DNA of 64,000 nt from Tetrapyrgos nigripes (Eukaryota > Basidiomycota > Agaricomycetes > Agaricales > Campanellaceae), in the NCBI GenBank assembly GCA_013368315.1, contig JAACJM010000352.1, positions 1 through 64,000 of the forward strand, read 5' to 3'. How positions within the stretch are numbered: position 1 is the stretch's first letter; the number at the start of each line of letters is the position of its first letter. The notes beneath the pieces are model-generated. The model saw nothing but the letters and a program-made list of their open reading frames with translations. It ran no database searches and had not been told where the DNA came from. Made by a program: the position numbers and the translations under genes. Shown piece by piece: positions 45,198 through 56,818 of the stretch.

Positions 45198-45472
45198 GCC
45201 AGCGTCGTGCTTCATGGGATACTTACTTGCGTCCATGGCTTTCTCTCCGGAAGTGTGGCCATACTAATTATTATCTGAGATTTGCCAGCACTCGCTGCCC
45301 TACTTCCTCCACTTCTGAAGCTTGGCTTCAGCCTCGACGCCCTCATAATTCTTGCCTCTCCATCGTCATTAATTTATGTTTTAATTTATGTCATACTCTT
45401 AGTGACCTGTAGTAACCTCAAAGTCTTTTCCATGGGTTCAAACTCTGGCCCAATACTGATGTTGAGGCTCAA

Positions 45473-45501
45473 CAAATAAATAAATAAATAAATAAATAAA
45501 T
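45473..45501 (+). repeat. AAAT microsatellite
   Basis: About seven tandem copies of AAAT, beginning after GAGGCTCAAC. Confidence 0.9.
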
Positions 45502-45998
45502 TTAAACCAAAAAGGGGAAGAGAAAAGAAGAAGAGGAGGAAGAGAGAGAGACTCGCTACTTACCTACAAGCAGCTTTGAAATTGGTGTAGGTCCTTACCT
45601 TGCGAGTAGTTCGGAGCACGGGTTGACATGGTATGAGAATTCTAATTCAGTGCTGCCAGCCATCAAAGCTCCATGCAAAACGAACCAGTTCAAGTGAATA
45701 TTCTGCTTTTGGACGCTATCTGTTGGTTCGCCACGTAAACTGGGTGGATAGCGTCCAAGAAAGGTATTATCTCGTTTTACTCTCGCAGCAACCGGTTTTG
45801 TTGTAGGCCACTTCTTGTCATCCCACATGCTTTGAAAATTGAGCAACTGATTAGAGACATATGTACAATTGATTATAGATAATATACTGTTTTTATGTAG
45901 TAGAAGAAGTGAGTAAACTTGGAGTAAGCAAAAACAATTCAGCTGTAAAGTTTTTTTCTTGCAGCTTCTGACAGCGAACCAATATAAGGAGGATCGCA

Positions 45999-48900
45999 TC
46001 ACTGCTTGTTGGGTCTTTTTGAATCATGGCCCTGACACCTTGTAGGGTGGGTCTCACCGCAATCCTGGCACTTGTTCCGACAGTTCACCCATGACTGTCT
46101 GCCCTTGCACGCAGTACTCCCACAGCGAGGACAGCTCCTTTCAGCTCGGAGCTTTGGAATTGCTTTCTTGGGCAAGGATCCAAGAATGTGTGAGCAACTT
46201 AATGCACTCATGGCAGGGGAAAACAATGAAGAAAGCTCATTTGTTGTTATGGAAGATGAAGGTATTTGATGTTGAGGTGCCTGGCTGCTTGATGCCCTGT
46301 CAGATTGTTGGTGTTCAGAGTTGGAATTGGGTGGAAGCCTTGAGAAGAAGTAAATAGATTCAGTTTCATGATGATCAGACTCAAAGAGTCTATGGATGAA
46401 CATACATGACACTATCTTCACCATCTCAGCAGTCATCTTCAAACTGTGCTTCACCTGAAGGTATCGGTAAAAATCCTTGATGTACTTCATGTGGATGTAA
46501 GGCGACTTTCATTCCGGCAATCATAGTTTTGCTTTGGTCTTGATTGTAGATTTTCCGGTGGACACTATGTGTCTTGTCAAGTGAATGGGAAACCGACTGA
46601 CGAATATTGGAGTTTGACTTCCACTCGCCATTGAAATATCCAAGCAGATGTTCATTTCAGCTATAGAATGACATTAGTCAGGTAAAAGCAACATGCGGAA
46701 AAATGCAGCATACCTTGTAGTAAATGTCCGTCTCAGTATTAGCATCGATTCCACAGCTGAGCCGCTCTGAGTCTTGCAGGACCTGTTCCATTGTCGGGAT
46801 TGAATTCGCAGTTGGACATCAAGGTAGCAAAGAGCTTCTGCTCAGCAGTTGTGCAGATAGGAATCACTGCTTTTTGAGTCCCTTGCAGCTGGGCGAGAAA
46901 GCTTGCTTTTCTTTCTTGTTGATTGCAGCATCCAGATCAAAGATCTGCATGTCATTCTCCTGTCTAACACTAACAGGAATTGTAGGTATACCCATCTCCT
47001 CATCAGCTCGTTGATATAAATCACCATTTACCCATGACCTTGAGTCACACTGAACAATTGCTGGAGAATGGTAATGATGTGCCAATGTTAATTCCAGCTC
47101 TTGAATCTTGTTACACAACCAGATTGAGTCGTGACTCTTGTACTTTTGACCAGTGGAGTTGTATGTCCCAACCTTTGCCAAATTAGAACATGAATATCTT
47201 AAATAGGTGAAGACACTCACATGTAGATTATGAGTAAGAATATGATCCAGTAAGCATGCAAGCATATGTCAGACTGAGGCACCATACACTGGCAACCTTG
47301 CACGAAGATGGCTGTGTACACCACCTTCAGTGTATGTAGTTCCACATACACACCGGTACATTGGAAGATTCCCAGCATTAGCATCATACCCAATGCAAAA
47401 ATACAACAATACACCTGGCAGATCAGACAAGTATCCATTCTGCACAAGTTCAAGAACATTCTTGGCTGTTTTCCAGGCAGATGTGTTGAATAGGGGTAAT
47501 CCTGTTGTAGCATCTTTCAAAGGACCATAAGTGAAGAGGACCTTGTGAATCAATGGGTAAAGCTGCTCTGGTGGTGGTATGAACCAATGACAACAACGCC
47601 ATAACCAAGCTGGCTTGTACTTAAGCATGTTTGTCCAAGTTTGCCCATTCCGATCAAGCCATGCTTCCACACACCTTTTATCTTCTGGAAAAGGTATAAA
47701 CATTGCATCACACAATGCTTGTGCGAAAGGAACATGCAATCCATGCATTTGGGAGATGTAAAACATGTTAAAGATGTGAAAAGGATCCTTGAGAACTCGG
47801 CTCTGAATAGCTGTATAGGGTTTGGCAAAAGTTGGAGACAGTGTTGTCTCAGAACCTATCATTTTGTCTGCAATTTGCTGACTCTCAAGATCTATTTGTG
47901 AAGATTCCTTGTCCTGAGAGCATACTGGGGTGTCCTCTTCTAAATCCATTTGGTGGATTGCATCCCCGACACCTTCCATACCCAACTTCCCATGCTCCAC
48001 GCTCAGCTCAGGATCTTTGGCACTTGACTCTGCACAACTCTCTGCATCCTCTAGAGTTTCAGTATTGTCACTTGGCAGTTCCATCATCTGAATATTGGAG
48101 GATGCCGATGGGGATAAAGATGCAGAGAGAGGCATTGGCATGTCTGGTATAGGGATACGGACATGGCTTCGCAAGCAGATGGTAATAAAAGGAACATTGC
48201 CCAGTTGCTCAAGTGACTTCTTGTTATGGCATGAAATCACTGCTCCTGGAACAAACACCTCCGTCACTTTTATAGCGATCCGAGTGGTGGTAACATGAAT
48301 ACCCTCAACCCAAGTATCAGAAGCCTTCCAAACTGTCCCTTTTGCAATGATCCGGGTATTGTCATTGGTAAGTACAATGACTTCAGTGCCAATTGAGACG
48401 TCTGACGGTAGTTTGCCCGGTGATGGAATGTTGTTCAGCTTTGAGAAAATACACAATGAAGCATATGCATCTCAGGCAGCATATTGCTTTTGGGTATCGG
48501 TAAGCTCCTTGTCACTCCAATTGCTTGAGACATGTTCAGTGACATTTTTGGGAAGACACTTCTGTAAGATTACAGCTGCCAAATCTGCCAGAGAAAGATG
48601 GGCATCAGTTACAAGAAATTTCTCTTTTGCAAGAGCCCAAGCTCAACAGCACCATGGAATGGTGATGAAATACCACAAGCCACTTGTAGATACTTCAAGT
48701 CAGAGGTGACACTTCGCCTGACCTTGAGAATGTGGCTATTCATCAAGAACAGTTCAAACTGATGGGGAAGTCGTTTGCTATCCAGCAAGTCACTGATCTG
48801 TCCTAATTTGATTAATATATATGTATACCTTGACACAAAGTGAGGTCTCACCTGAAGAATATAAACTGACTGTTTTTATGCAAGCTGGACAATTGCAGTC

Positions 48901-51030
48901 CAACCTCTGCCTCTTATAAAACCCTGTTCGGCAACCTCTACATTCCACTCGGAGTCAAATTCCACTGCAATGTACCCTCCATCATCCAGAAGATCCTCTG
49001 TGATTGCACGAACAACCTGCTCAATAGCAGCAGCAGAGCGATGTACAGAAATGCTAACCATATTTGGAAGAGAGAAGACAGGTAGATCGGAATGTTTCTC
49101 AATGGGGACAACCTCTGATAACAATGACTCAAAGCAATTCTTGAGCATCCCTTTGTCAGTCATGTTGTCGGTATAGAAAACTTCGGGTAAGGAGTGACCA
49201 AACAAGAGAAGCGACTCTCTCATCTTCTTCAGTGCATCAATGAATTGAGAATGACTCTTGGTAGCAACAAAGTTGCAGATCTGAATTTCACCCTTCTCAT
49301 TTGTCACCGTCAGAAGTGCTATAAAGATTGTGGTGCTGTTTATCTTGACCATATGCTTGACCAGCTAGACATGATAGTCAGTGATCAAAGTATAAGAGAT
49401 CTAAATGAAAAAGACGACGAACCTTGTGACTATGATCAATAGCACATATCCTTCCACTCAGCATAGCAGTATGCTGATTCAGGATGTCTTTATGCTGCTC
49501 AATGTGCTCATCATAGATGTTCTGAAGCCACTGAGCGCTGGGAATGAAACCATGAAAACCAATCTCGAACCTGTCATCAAATGGAGTGAAAGGGAGGCAC
49601 GTAGTTTGCCCAAGGTTTCCCATTCAGGTCACCATTTCCTGCAGATACTGCAGCTGAATCTCGTTGTAGTGACATAGGTGTTGGTTGCGAAGCATGTTTG
49701 AAAACTGTTTCGCGCCTACCCCACTCTGAAAACAACCTCGGAGGAAACCGAGTGCACATTTCGAGATACCCCTTCGCCAGATCAAATACGCAGGAAACTC
49801 GGCAGCCACCTGACTGGGAAGAACACTCAGAATGCATTTATCCCAGCTGCGAAATCATTTCTTGCAGGAGTGGCACTGGTAACTATAACCAAGAAGCCAG
49901 TAGGAAGTTTCAAAATCAACAACCCGGTGTGGGCATTTGACAATGCTGTCATGAATTAGTTTGGTGCCGCAGAGGGGACAAGCGATACCATGAACGATGT
50001 CATCGGGATCCCACAAACAGATGGTCGGAGTGAAGAGATCAGAAGGGACAAGGTTCGGTTTTTGTAAAGTGAAGACAGTGGAATTGGCATGATACCATAT
50101 AGTTCCAGAGCTGTAGGCTCCAGAGCAACATAATGTACTTTTACAGTCTCGTGAGATCTGTTCCATGAGCATATCGACGTGCTTCCAAAGCCAAAGTGGG
50201 AGCGGGTGTCATTTTGTTGATTTGTCAACTCAGTGTGCTATGCTCTCATTGTCGTCGTTGCTATCCTCACTATCATATCCAGAATTCAACTCCTCGTCCA
50301 AAAACACATCAAAAGGGTCTGCTTCCTGTGATTGGTCTTCTGTTGTCTGGGTGACAGTGACTGGCTCTTCAACGGTGGTAAGGGATTCCACTAATGGGTG
50401 TTGCCTCAAGACTCCGGGGTCACCACCAGTAGCAGGGAGATTGCTGAGGAAGGATTGTCCATTGGGATGTGGGTGTGTCACTGTCTCGGCTGTGGGGACC
50501 GTTGTATGGATGGTAGAGCCAGCATCAGGGAACGCAGATGTGTTTGAACTTGATGACATGAGGGCTTGAACTGGAGGATGATGCATGAAAGCATCCCAGC
50601 TTGAGTTGGGGTCGGTACCAGGGACGTGCTTCGCAAATTTGCAGTACCTTAGTTTACATCTGACATGACACAAACTAACACTCACCAAGCCAGTTGCAGC
50701 ATAAGGAGCACCTTTGTGCACTTGAATAGAAGTCTTTTGTGCCTGCTGATGATGACCAGATCCCCTAGGACATCCTACGGGCCGTTTGACATTCGTCTCA
50801 TCAGCCTGACCTCCTCCACTGACAATGATACCTATGGATTTCTTGTTCTTGGCCCCTTTCAGACAGCCCCTGCTATGAGTGCCAACTGTTTGCAGGACAA
50901 ATTCAGAGGAGGGAGGGAGCGCAGGTCCAGGATTCTCAGCTATGAAGTTGACAGAGTAGGTGGAGGTTGTAGAGACATCTTGAAGTTGAGTGTACCCAAC
51001 AAAACTCTCAGAAGGAGCTTCATTCCACAT
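45999..51030 (-). pseudogene. DUF6729 / RNase H-like / 3'-5' exonuclease protein gene
   Basis: A multi-exon minus-strand gene. 51,030-50,230 has basic GCLKGAKNKKS and KRPVGCPRGSG runs (AT-hook-like). 50,172-49,600 has a Cys-pair block (CPLCG, CHSCKK) and EFPAYLIWRRGISKCALG, as in DUF6729 proteins. 49,450-49,130 has CAIDHSHK ... VATKSHSQFIDALKKM ... VFYTDN, an RNase H-like fold with two candidate Asp residues. 48,990-48,450 is a DEDD exonuclease (AVEFDSEWNVEV, then QYAA-stop-DAYASL). 48,456-46,700 has RVLKDPFHIFNMFY and YRCVCGTTYTEGGVHSH. 46,490-45,999 ends in a Cys cluster (CPRCGSTACKG ... CQDCGETHPTRC). A TGA at 48,474-48,472 and a frameshift near 46,760 suggest decay. The family occurs in many copies in Agaricomycetes. 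Confidence 0.7.
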
Positions 51031-51430
51031 TATGTGGAGAAATAAGATAGATTAAGAAGAAGGTAATGTACGGGGACAATGTGCAATAGCCCCAGGAGCA
51101 ACAACGTGCTCGATGGTGGTTAGAAAAGAAGAAGCTGAAGGGTGACAGTCACGCTATGGTGTGTACCTATTCCTCGACAACGGCAGTGATTTTGCAAGAT
51201 TGGCTGATACCATGATGTCAGATGTCCATATTGGGATATTACTAATATTCTGCTATCCGCTATTGCTATCCAGCCTCACCATAAGTATCAGGCCCAAACT
51301 CCCAACTTATTTTGCTCATACTACTTTGCAAGTAGCTGCAATGTAGTCAATACAAGAGTGAAATTTTGGTATGATTTTGTTGAGGAGGGCCTCGTAACTT
51401 GCCATACAAAGCAGTGGCACCTTTCCCCAG

Positions 51431-51625
51431 TATGATTACAAAATTTGGAAGGGCGGATGTCCCACGCTTCTTCTCGCATCTGTGGGTCACTTTTAGCCAG
51501 CTCTGGTGACAGTCAGATCTACGGATAAGCTCTGTAGTTGGGATACATCATCTAGTAAGATCATAAGGTAGTTAATTACAATAAATTGAATGTTTCTGAT
51601 AAAAAACGAAGGTGTAGTGATGAGA
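51431..51625 (+). repeat. Right half of the split repeat
   Basis: Continues the repeat interrupted at 44,734: ATGATTACAAAATTTGGAAG onward matches 58,554-58,370 in inverted orientation through AGATCATAAGGTAGTTA to about GGTGTAGTGAT. Its frame carries a TGA where the other copy has CGA. Confidence 0.85.
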
Positions 51626-51748
51626 TCCATGAGAATTAGAGGCATGGTCAATGCGTAGTAGGAGAGCCGACATCATTTGATACACATGGCAGTAGTGTAT
51701 AAGTAGTGCAAGTCAAGATAGGAATACGTAGGACATACCCAAGTCATA

Positions 51749-52170
51749 ATGGCAACAGCTGAAATTCCTGGAAATGTTGGATGTGGCCAGATCTTCCCTT
51801 GTAAAGTGACTGGTGGCCTCTGTGATCGCTGCACACTCTGGAACACATTGAAGGATCAACATGATGGCCCTAATAAAATTTCAGGGAGTTAAAAAACATT
51901 GAAAGAGCTGAATGTTGAATCAGTAGGGCTACAGAGTTATAATCAATGCTCAGATTGTGGTGTGGTTGAAATGGCTATAGAAATCAGCAATGACTGGAGA
52001 TGTTCTGAGTGTGTCGAAGGTGAGTTATTATTTTCAAGCTCTCTGAAGCTCTACATTCTGAATAAATCTTAGATATAAGAGCAGCTGAAGTTGTATGCAT
52101 TGCCAATGAAGTTCGTAGTGGAGCTTGGGAAGCGCGTATGAGATCGCAAAAAAATTAATGACTTTATTGA
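51749..52170 (+). pseudogene. Orphan Cys-rich fragment resembling the alpha-kinase N-terminus
   Basis: From ATG 51,749 a short frame reads GCGQIFPCKVTGGLCDRCTL and stops at about 51,892. Beyond it, in another frame, come QCSDCGVVEMAIEISNDW and CSEC, followed by a GT donor. A further exon-like piece is at about 52,075-52,140 (AAEVVCIANEVRSGAWEARM). The spacing of Cys pairs resembles the zinc-binding start of the neighbouring alpha-kinase gene on the other strand (GLCVQC ... CEGCG ... CGMC). No kinase domain follows on this strand. It is probably the 5' remnant of a related gene. Confidence 0.45.
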
Positions 52171-52334
52171 ATAATCTGAATCTGCAGTTGCAGTGCGTTA
52201 TATATGGAGGCAAAATCTAGGGAAATCATAATCTATGGAATAGACTGAAGGATGAAATCATAAATAGAAAATGAGGAAGGAATGTGGATGGCTAAAGAAT
52301 TGAAGAACTTATTACTTAGATGGTATATATACTA

Positions 52335-54801
52335 TCACTCCTTATTATCACTGTCACTGGCCTTGGAGCTTTGCTTGGTGTGGCAGGTATGGGCAGTAGA
52401 TTTGCCCTTATTCATCTTCTTGAGACTCTCAAGACTGGAGTCACTGCAGACACGGTTACAACCACCATGGTTCTTGATGAATTTGTTGAGGTCATCATAG
52501 CCATGATCACCGGGGCCACTATCACTATAATTCTAGTCAGAACAAATCACAATTGAACAAATCCTGAACCCTTACCCTTTTCTGGTGTGAGTCATTGCAT
52601 CAAACAGAACTTGGCCATGCACAGTAGGTGATCCTGTGAGGGAGATAATATTACAATAAATAGATGAGTGATTAAAGGCAAAATCAGAAGCAAAAAGCAC
52701 ACAATACCTTGCAAATCAACAAAAACCAGGTCTCCACCAGTCCAGAAAAGCATGAAATGTGCAAATGCAGCCATGGTCATGAAGGGAAGAGTATTGCGCT
52801 TAACTTGGGACATTGTTCTGAGTACTTTGTAACCTCAGTGGTACGATGAGGCTCTACAAGCCAGAGGACCCAGAGAGGTTCAAGGTGAGACTTCTCTGGA
52901 TCACAGGCTTCTTGGGTATATCGCCCCACAGTGACACCAGATAAGACTGAAGGAGTATTATTCTCAACAATCTCCTCAGCGAGAAATACATCTGTAAATG
53001 AGAAGTCTGTCAAAATCAGTAAGTGATGTGAAAGATGGCACTGAAAGTTTGAAGTAGAGCTCTCACCACTCTGATAATCAACCCTCTCTCCATGCATGAT
53101 CTTTGAAACATGTCCCAGAAGAATTTTCCATGATGAATAATACGGAACTCAGATTTGAGAGTCCAGCTGTCGTAGTGCATGTCATCTAGGTTGGAGATCT
53201 GCTTCAACACCACCTGATTGGAAACCCTGATAAGTCCCTAGTTCAAAAGTGTGAGTCCAAAAGATTAAATGCAGGCATTATATTTTTTACACACTGGAAA
53301 GACAGTTTTTGTCAAACCTGAGCCAATGGAAGTATTGGACACCAAGGCACTTACCTCCTCACATCCTTCCCAATTAATCAAAATCTCACCATCCTCTTCC
53401 TCCTCCACTTTGGCAATATGCAGTTTCATAGTCGTAGAAGAGCTGAACTGTGGACTATCTTTCAATTTTGTGACAGATGCATGGCCTTGTCTGTAAGTTG
53501 ATACAAGAGGGGCTACGTAATTACCATCATCCAGTAAGAAACAAGTGATATTGATCGCAACATACCATTTTGTTTTGACGACGTTGTTGTCTCACTGGTA
53601 TCATCATCCTCAAATTGCCTCTTGGGATGTTTAGAACCACCCAGAGAGCGAGGAAGTGCCTCTCCAAGTCGGTTTTCCACCTGAGCAATGAAGAAAAATG
53701 AATTTGATACACAGTAGAGATTGAGATTCATACCTTTGCAATGTCTACAACTAACCAGAGATGCATATGCTGGCCCTGTCCTTGCCTGGGATTTGGACTC
53801 TTCTTGCTCTGGTCAGCCAATGAGACGAGATGTTTGAGGGGAAAGCCAGGCATAGTCAGATGGGCATCATATGCATCCCCGACTGTTCCATGTTCTGTGT
53901 CATTAATGAATTTGACATTCAGAGGCCATTGTATGCTGACTTCATCACTGAATATGACATTAGATTGATACTGAGTGGCCCAGTAAGATACACATACCAT
54001 TAGAGGCTTCCAGGAGCAGAATTGCGCCATTGGACATTGAGTCAATTGACAAACATCTTTTTCATGTCTATTGAGAATGCTCTCAGCATACAACCCTGAA
54101 ATAGAACAATTGAAAGAAATAGATACTTACCAGAGACATTATTGGTTGCGTCAAAAGTCAACATGTCATTTGGGAAATTGACCAAATACTTCTCTGCTGT
54201 TGCCAGCCGAGCACAGACAAGAATATGCTGTCCACTGCCTGCTCTGCCTGAACGGAATGCTGACATCTCAGATGCAGGAGAGGATGCTGCCAGAGCCAAG
54301 ATGGCATTCATTTGTTCCTGCTGTTGTTTTGCCACCTGCATCTGAGCCGTGAAATTGCTAGACATGCTGAGTGCAGCTGCGTTTGAGGCAGATTGAGAGG
54401 AAGGAGAAGGTACTGCAGAGGCTATAGACACAGGCAAGTACCTATGAGAGGAAATGCGAAGATAAGAGTCCACAAGCATACCTGTGATTTGTTTACACAT
54501 TCCACAATGAGGACCCTGCAGATAGCGTCCAATCTGGCCACAGCCTTCGCATTGAGGTATCTCCTGAGGGTAGGTAAAAGTATTCAGTGTTTGCTTTATG
54601 ATATAAAAATGAGATAAGATCAAGCAAACATACTTTAGTCTCTTGTGCCTTCTCAGCATTGCTGGAGCCAAGATGTTGTGCAATGAGTTCACATTGCACA
54701 CAAAGTCCAAGTGACTTCTTATTCTGGAAAAAACCAGAGCATCCATCTCCAGGATCAGGTCCTTGGCATGGAGCACAAGGGTTTTCAGAGAGACATGACA
54801 A
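52335..54801 (-). CDS. Alpha-kinase (MHCK/EF2K type) with Cys-rich N-terminal domain
   Basis: A multi-exon minus-strand gene. The N-terminal part (54,801-54,480) has Cys pairs CAPC, LCVQC, CEGCG and CGMC. A helical, Gln-rich linker precedes ANDMLTFDATNNVSG in the 54.4-54.1 kb region. The atypical kinase domain follows: VVLKQISNLDDMHYDSW (a candidate ATP-binding Lys), a DVFLAEEI ... SGVTVGRY block, WVLWLVEPHRTTEVTKYS, and AFAHFMLFWTGGDLVFVDLQ (catalytic loop and metal-binding Asp region). It ends with the GDHGYDDLNKFIKNHGGCNR block and an HGGCNRVC zinc site typical of alpha-kinases. The stop is at 52,337-52,335. The start codon is uncertain because the first frame has no ATG. It looks largely intact. 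Confidence 0.75.
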
Positions 54802-54849
54802 TGGAAGGCAAAGGCAAAAAGAAAAAATGGTGCCTCTAACCTGAACGCT

Positions 54850-55286
54850 CTGAGTAGCTTATATACCTGGAGAAGTCCTCTGCAAAAATTAAGGAAAAAG
54901 CAGCCGCTAGAAAGAATACGTAAACTGCTATGAAATTTAAAGCTTGCTTGTTCCGGAGGGAGTAGAGGCTAGTAAGTGTCAAATACTCAACTCTGTACTT
55001 CCTGAGTTGTGTATGCTGCTGTTGCTGTGTAAGCTGAATTTTCTGAGTTTTCTATGTGCAGATGCTTAATATCTACAGCCATTGCAGTGTTTCATTTGTG
55101 ACAATAGTGAAAGAGGTTTATGCTATTCTTTTGGGCCTCAAGCGTGGTGACGACCGCACTTGTACAAGCTCCAATTAAGTATCTGCAGGCATCAGTCCCA
55201 TGTTTGTAAGTGCTTGACCTGAAGGCTTTAAAAGTGCAGTCTCTAAAGTATATCTCTCATTCTCCTCTGTCTCTCTTGGCTCTGCA
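54850..55286. other. Divergent intergenic region
   Basis: Lies between the minus-strand alpha-kinase gene and the plus-strand integrase-like gene, so it probably carries both promoters. No motif can be assigned with confidence. Confidence 0.4.
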
Positions 55287-56818
55287 ATGGCATCCAATCC
55301 TCTAGAGAAGAATTGACACAACAATAGCACAAGTAAGAATTGACACAACAATAGCACAAGTAAGTATGGTCATTCATGCAAGGATGATCATTTACTGACT
55401 CTATACTACACCCTAGAACCTCCCGATGACCAGCTGCGAGAAGAACTCATGCGTCTCGCTGTTCAGGAGGGTCTCCAGCATTCAGAAATACAGGCAGGTT
55501 TAGTAAAGAGCTTCAACTACCATATCACGTACGTTCAACTCTTGATCTTCCTTCCAGTGCCTTATTACTAACCTATACATTTGCACAAGGAACCGCACTC
55601 TCAGCAGGCTACTCAAAAAATTTGACATTCCAACCACCCGACACAATGCAAAGCAAATCTCTGAGGGACTCAAGGCATTTCTTGTAGTGGAAAAGCTTCA
55701 AGATGACCTGTATCATCGCCACAGTGCACTTTCCATACAATCTTCATTGCAGCAAGACATGATACCTCTACCAAGGTATGTGTAACTACTTGTTGTGTGT
55801 TACAATTATTCTTAACTTTGATTCTTGCTAGAGATACTGTTCATTATATACAGAAAGAGAACGAGGACCCTGCCTATCATCTTCTTCGGGCTCCTTCCAG
55901 TCAGAAATTCAAGATCCCACATCATCCTCTCTTGGTTATTGGCCCCTATCAGCAAATTCATAGTGATGGTCATGAGAAGCTCTCTCCTTCAGGCCTGGAT
56001 ATGGGTGGAGTCGGCATTCCCATTTATGGTTTCCGCCAGCATATAGGGCATATAGCTTTGCTTGTTGCTGTCCCTGATGCATGCCGGGCAGATATTATTG
56101 GCCATCTTCATTTGGATTTGATAGAGGAATGTGGTTACCATATGTATCAATCTCAGATCACCATCATCATACTTTATCATTGCTAATCTTTTCATATCCA
56201 GATATTCCTGTACAAATAACAGTTGATCAAGGCTCAGAAACTGGAGAGATGTATGCTCAACAGGTTGCACTTAGGTGAGTATTGGCTTAGCGAGTCTTAT
56301 TTACTTTTCTATTTACTACCCCCATACAGGGAGGCCTTCAACTGTGAAGAATTTCAAGATCTACACGAGTGGCCTGCCTTTGTTGCTGAATCAATGTGGT
56401 ACTGGCTTCGGCAGTTTAATGGAAAGGATCTCCGTGATATTCTCCGGGATGGTAAAAGCAATGGGTATTTCCAGGTGCACAAGCAGGACCATATGTAAGT
56501 TGGATCAGCATATCTCCTCTCATACGAGTCTGAAAAATCTGTAGTGATCTTTTTCATTGGCTCTTTTCCAAGATAGTCCAAGGCTGCTTAGATGCTTTTC
56601 GTAATTACTGGAATTCTCATCGGTCTAGGAAGCAGGCCAATTCATCTATTCCCTCTGGTACCACCCCAAACCAACTGATGCGCTGCCCTGAGTACTATGG
56701 CTTGAGAGATTGTAGGATTTCCGTTCATCATAAGTCTGTCAACGCTTTATGTTGTTGTTTACCGCCACGACATGAGATGTCACAATGGGTTAGGGATGAA
56801 TTTGAGGTGAGGAGATAG
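55287..56818 (+). CDS. Integrase-core-like RNase H-fold protein, Agaricomycete family
   Basis: Several exons with GT-AG introns. A possible start exon is MASNPLEK (55,287). Next come PPDDQLREELMRLAVQEG and a helix-turn-helix-like region with TTRHNAKQISEGLKAFLV. The catalytic-like core has QIHSDGHEKLSPSG (first Asp), GIPIYGFRQHIGHIALLVAV, QITVDQGSETGEMYAQQVAL (second Asp) and ESMWYWLRQFNGKDL (candidate Glu). The tail has DAFRNYWNSHRSRKQ and CPEYYGLRDC. The layout is that of DDE integrase-like proteins present in many copies in mushroom genomes. I infer a transposase origin. The frame reaches a stop at 56,816-56,818 or splices on. Confidence 0.7.
55307..55360 (+). repeat. 27-bp tandem duplication
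   Basis: The unit AGAATTGACACAACAATAGC plus ACAAGTA occurs twice in a row at the donor side of the first putative intron of the integrase-like gene. This creates two possible GTAAG splice donors. Confidence 0.75.

Larger units (their letters stand above)
44735..51430 (-). mobile_element. 6.7-kb exonuclease-gene-bearing insertion (putative DNA transposon)
   Basis: The two flanks, 44,471-44,734 and 51,431-51,625, join into one sequence that exists uninterrupted at 58,370-58,819 (inverted), so the interval between them was inserted. The insertion starts TTACGAGGCC, and GGCCTCGTAA occurs at 51,388-51,397, 33 bp from the inferred right edge, giving a 10-bp inverted repeat. By the empty-site comparison it lies between an A and a T with no visible target duplication. 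Inside is one large minus-strand gene with DUF6729-like, RNase H-like and DEDD exonuclease regions. The class of element is uncertain. Confidence 0.7.

Noticed and set aside
45473..45501. Poly-A-like tail of a LINE or SINE
   Set aside because: The AAAT run has no matching body, target duplication or reverse-transcriptase fragment beside it; called a microsatellite.
45999..54801. KDZ-type (Kyakuja-Dileera-Zisupton) transposase
   Set aside because: I first considered KDZ because of CxC-like Cys pairs and the fungal setting. The 52.3-54.8 kb gene is an alpha-kinase by its C-terminal half, and the 46-51 kb gene has an exonuclease layout. No KDZ transposase core is evident.
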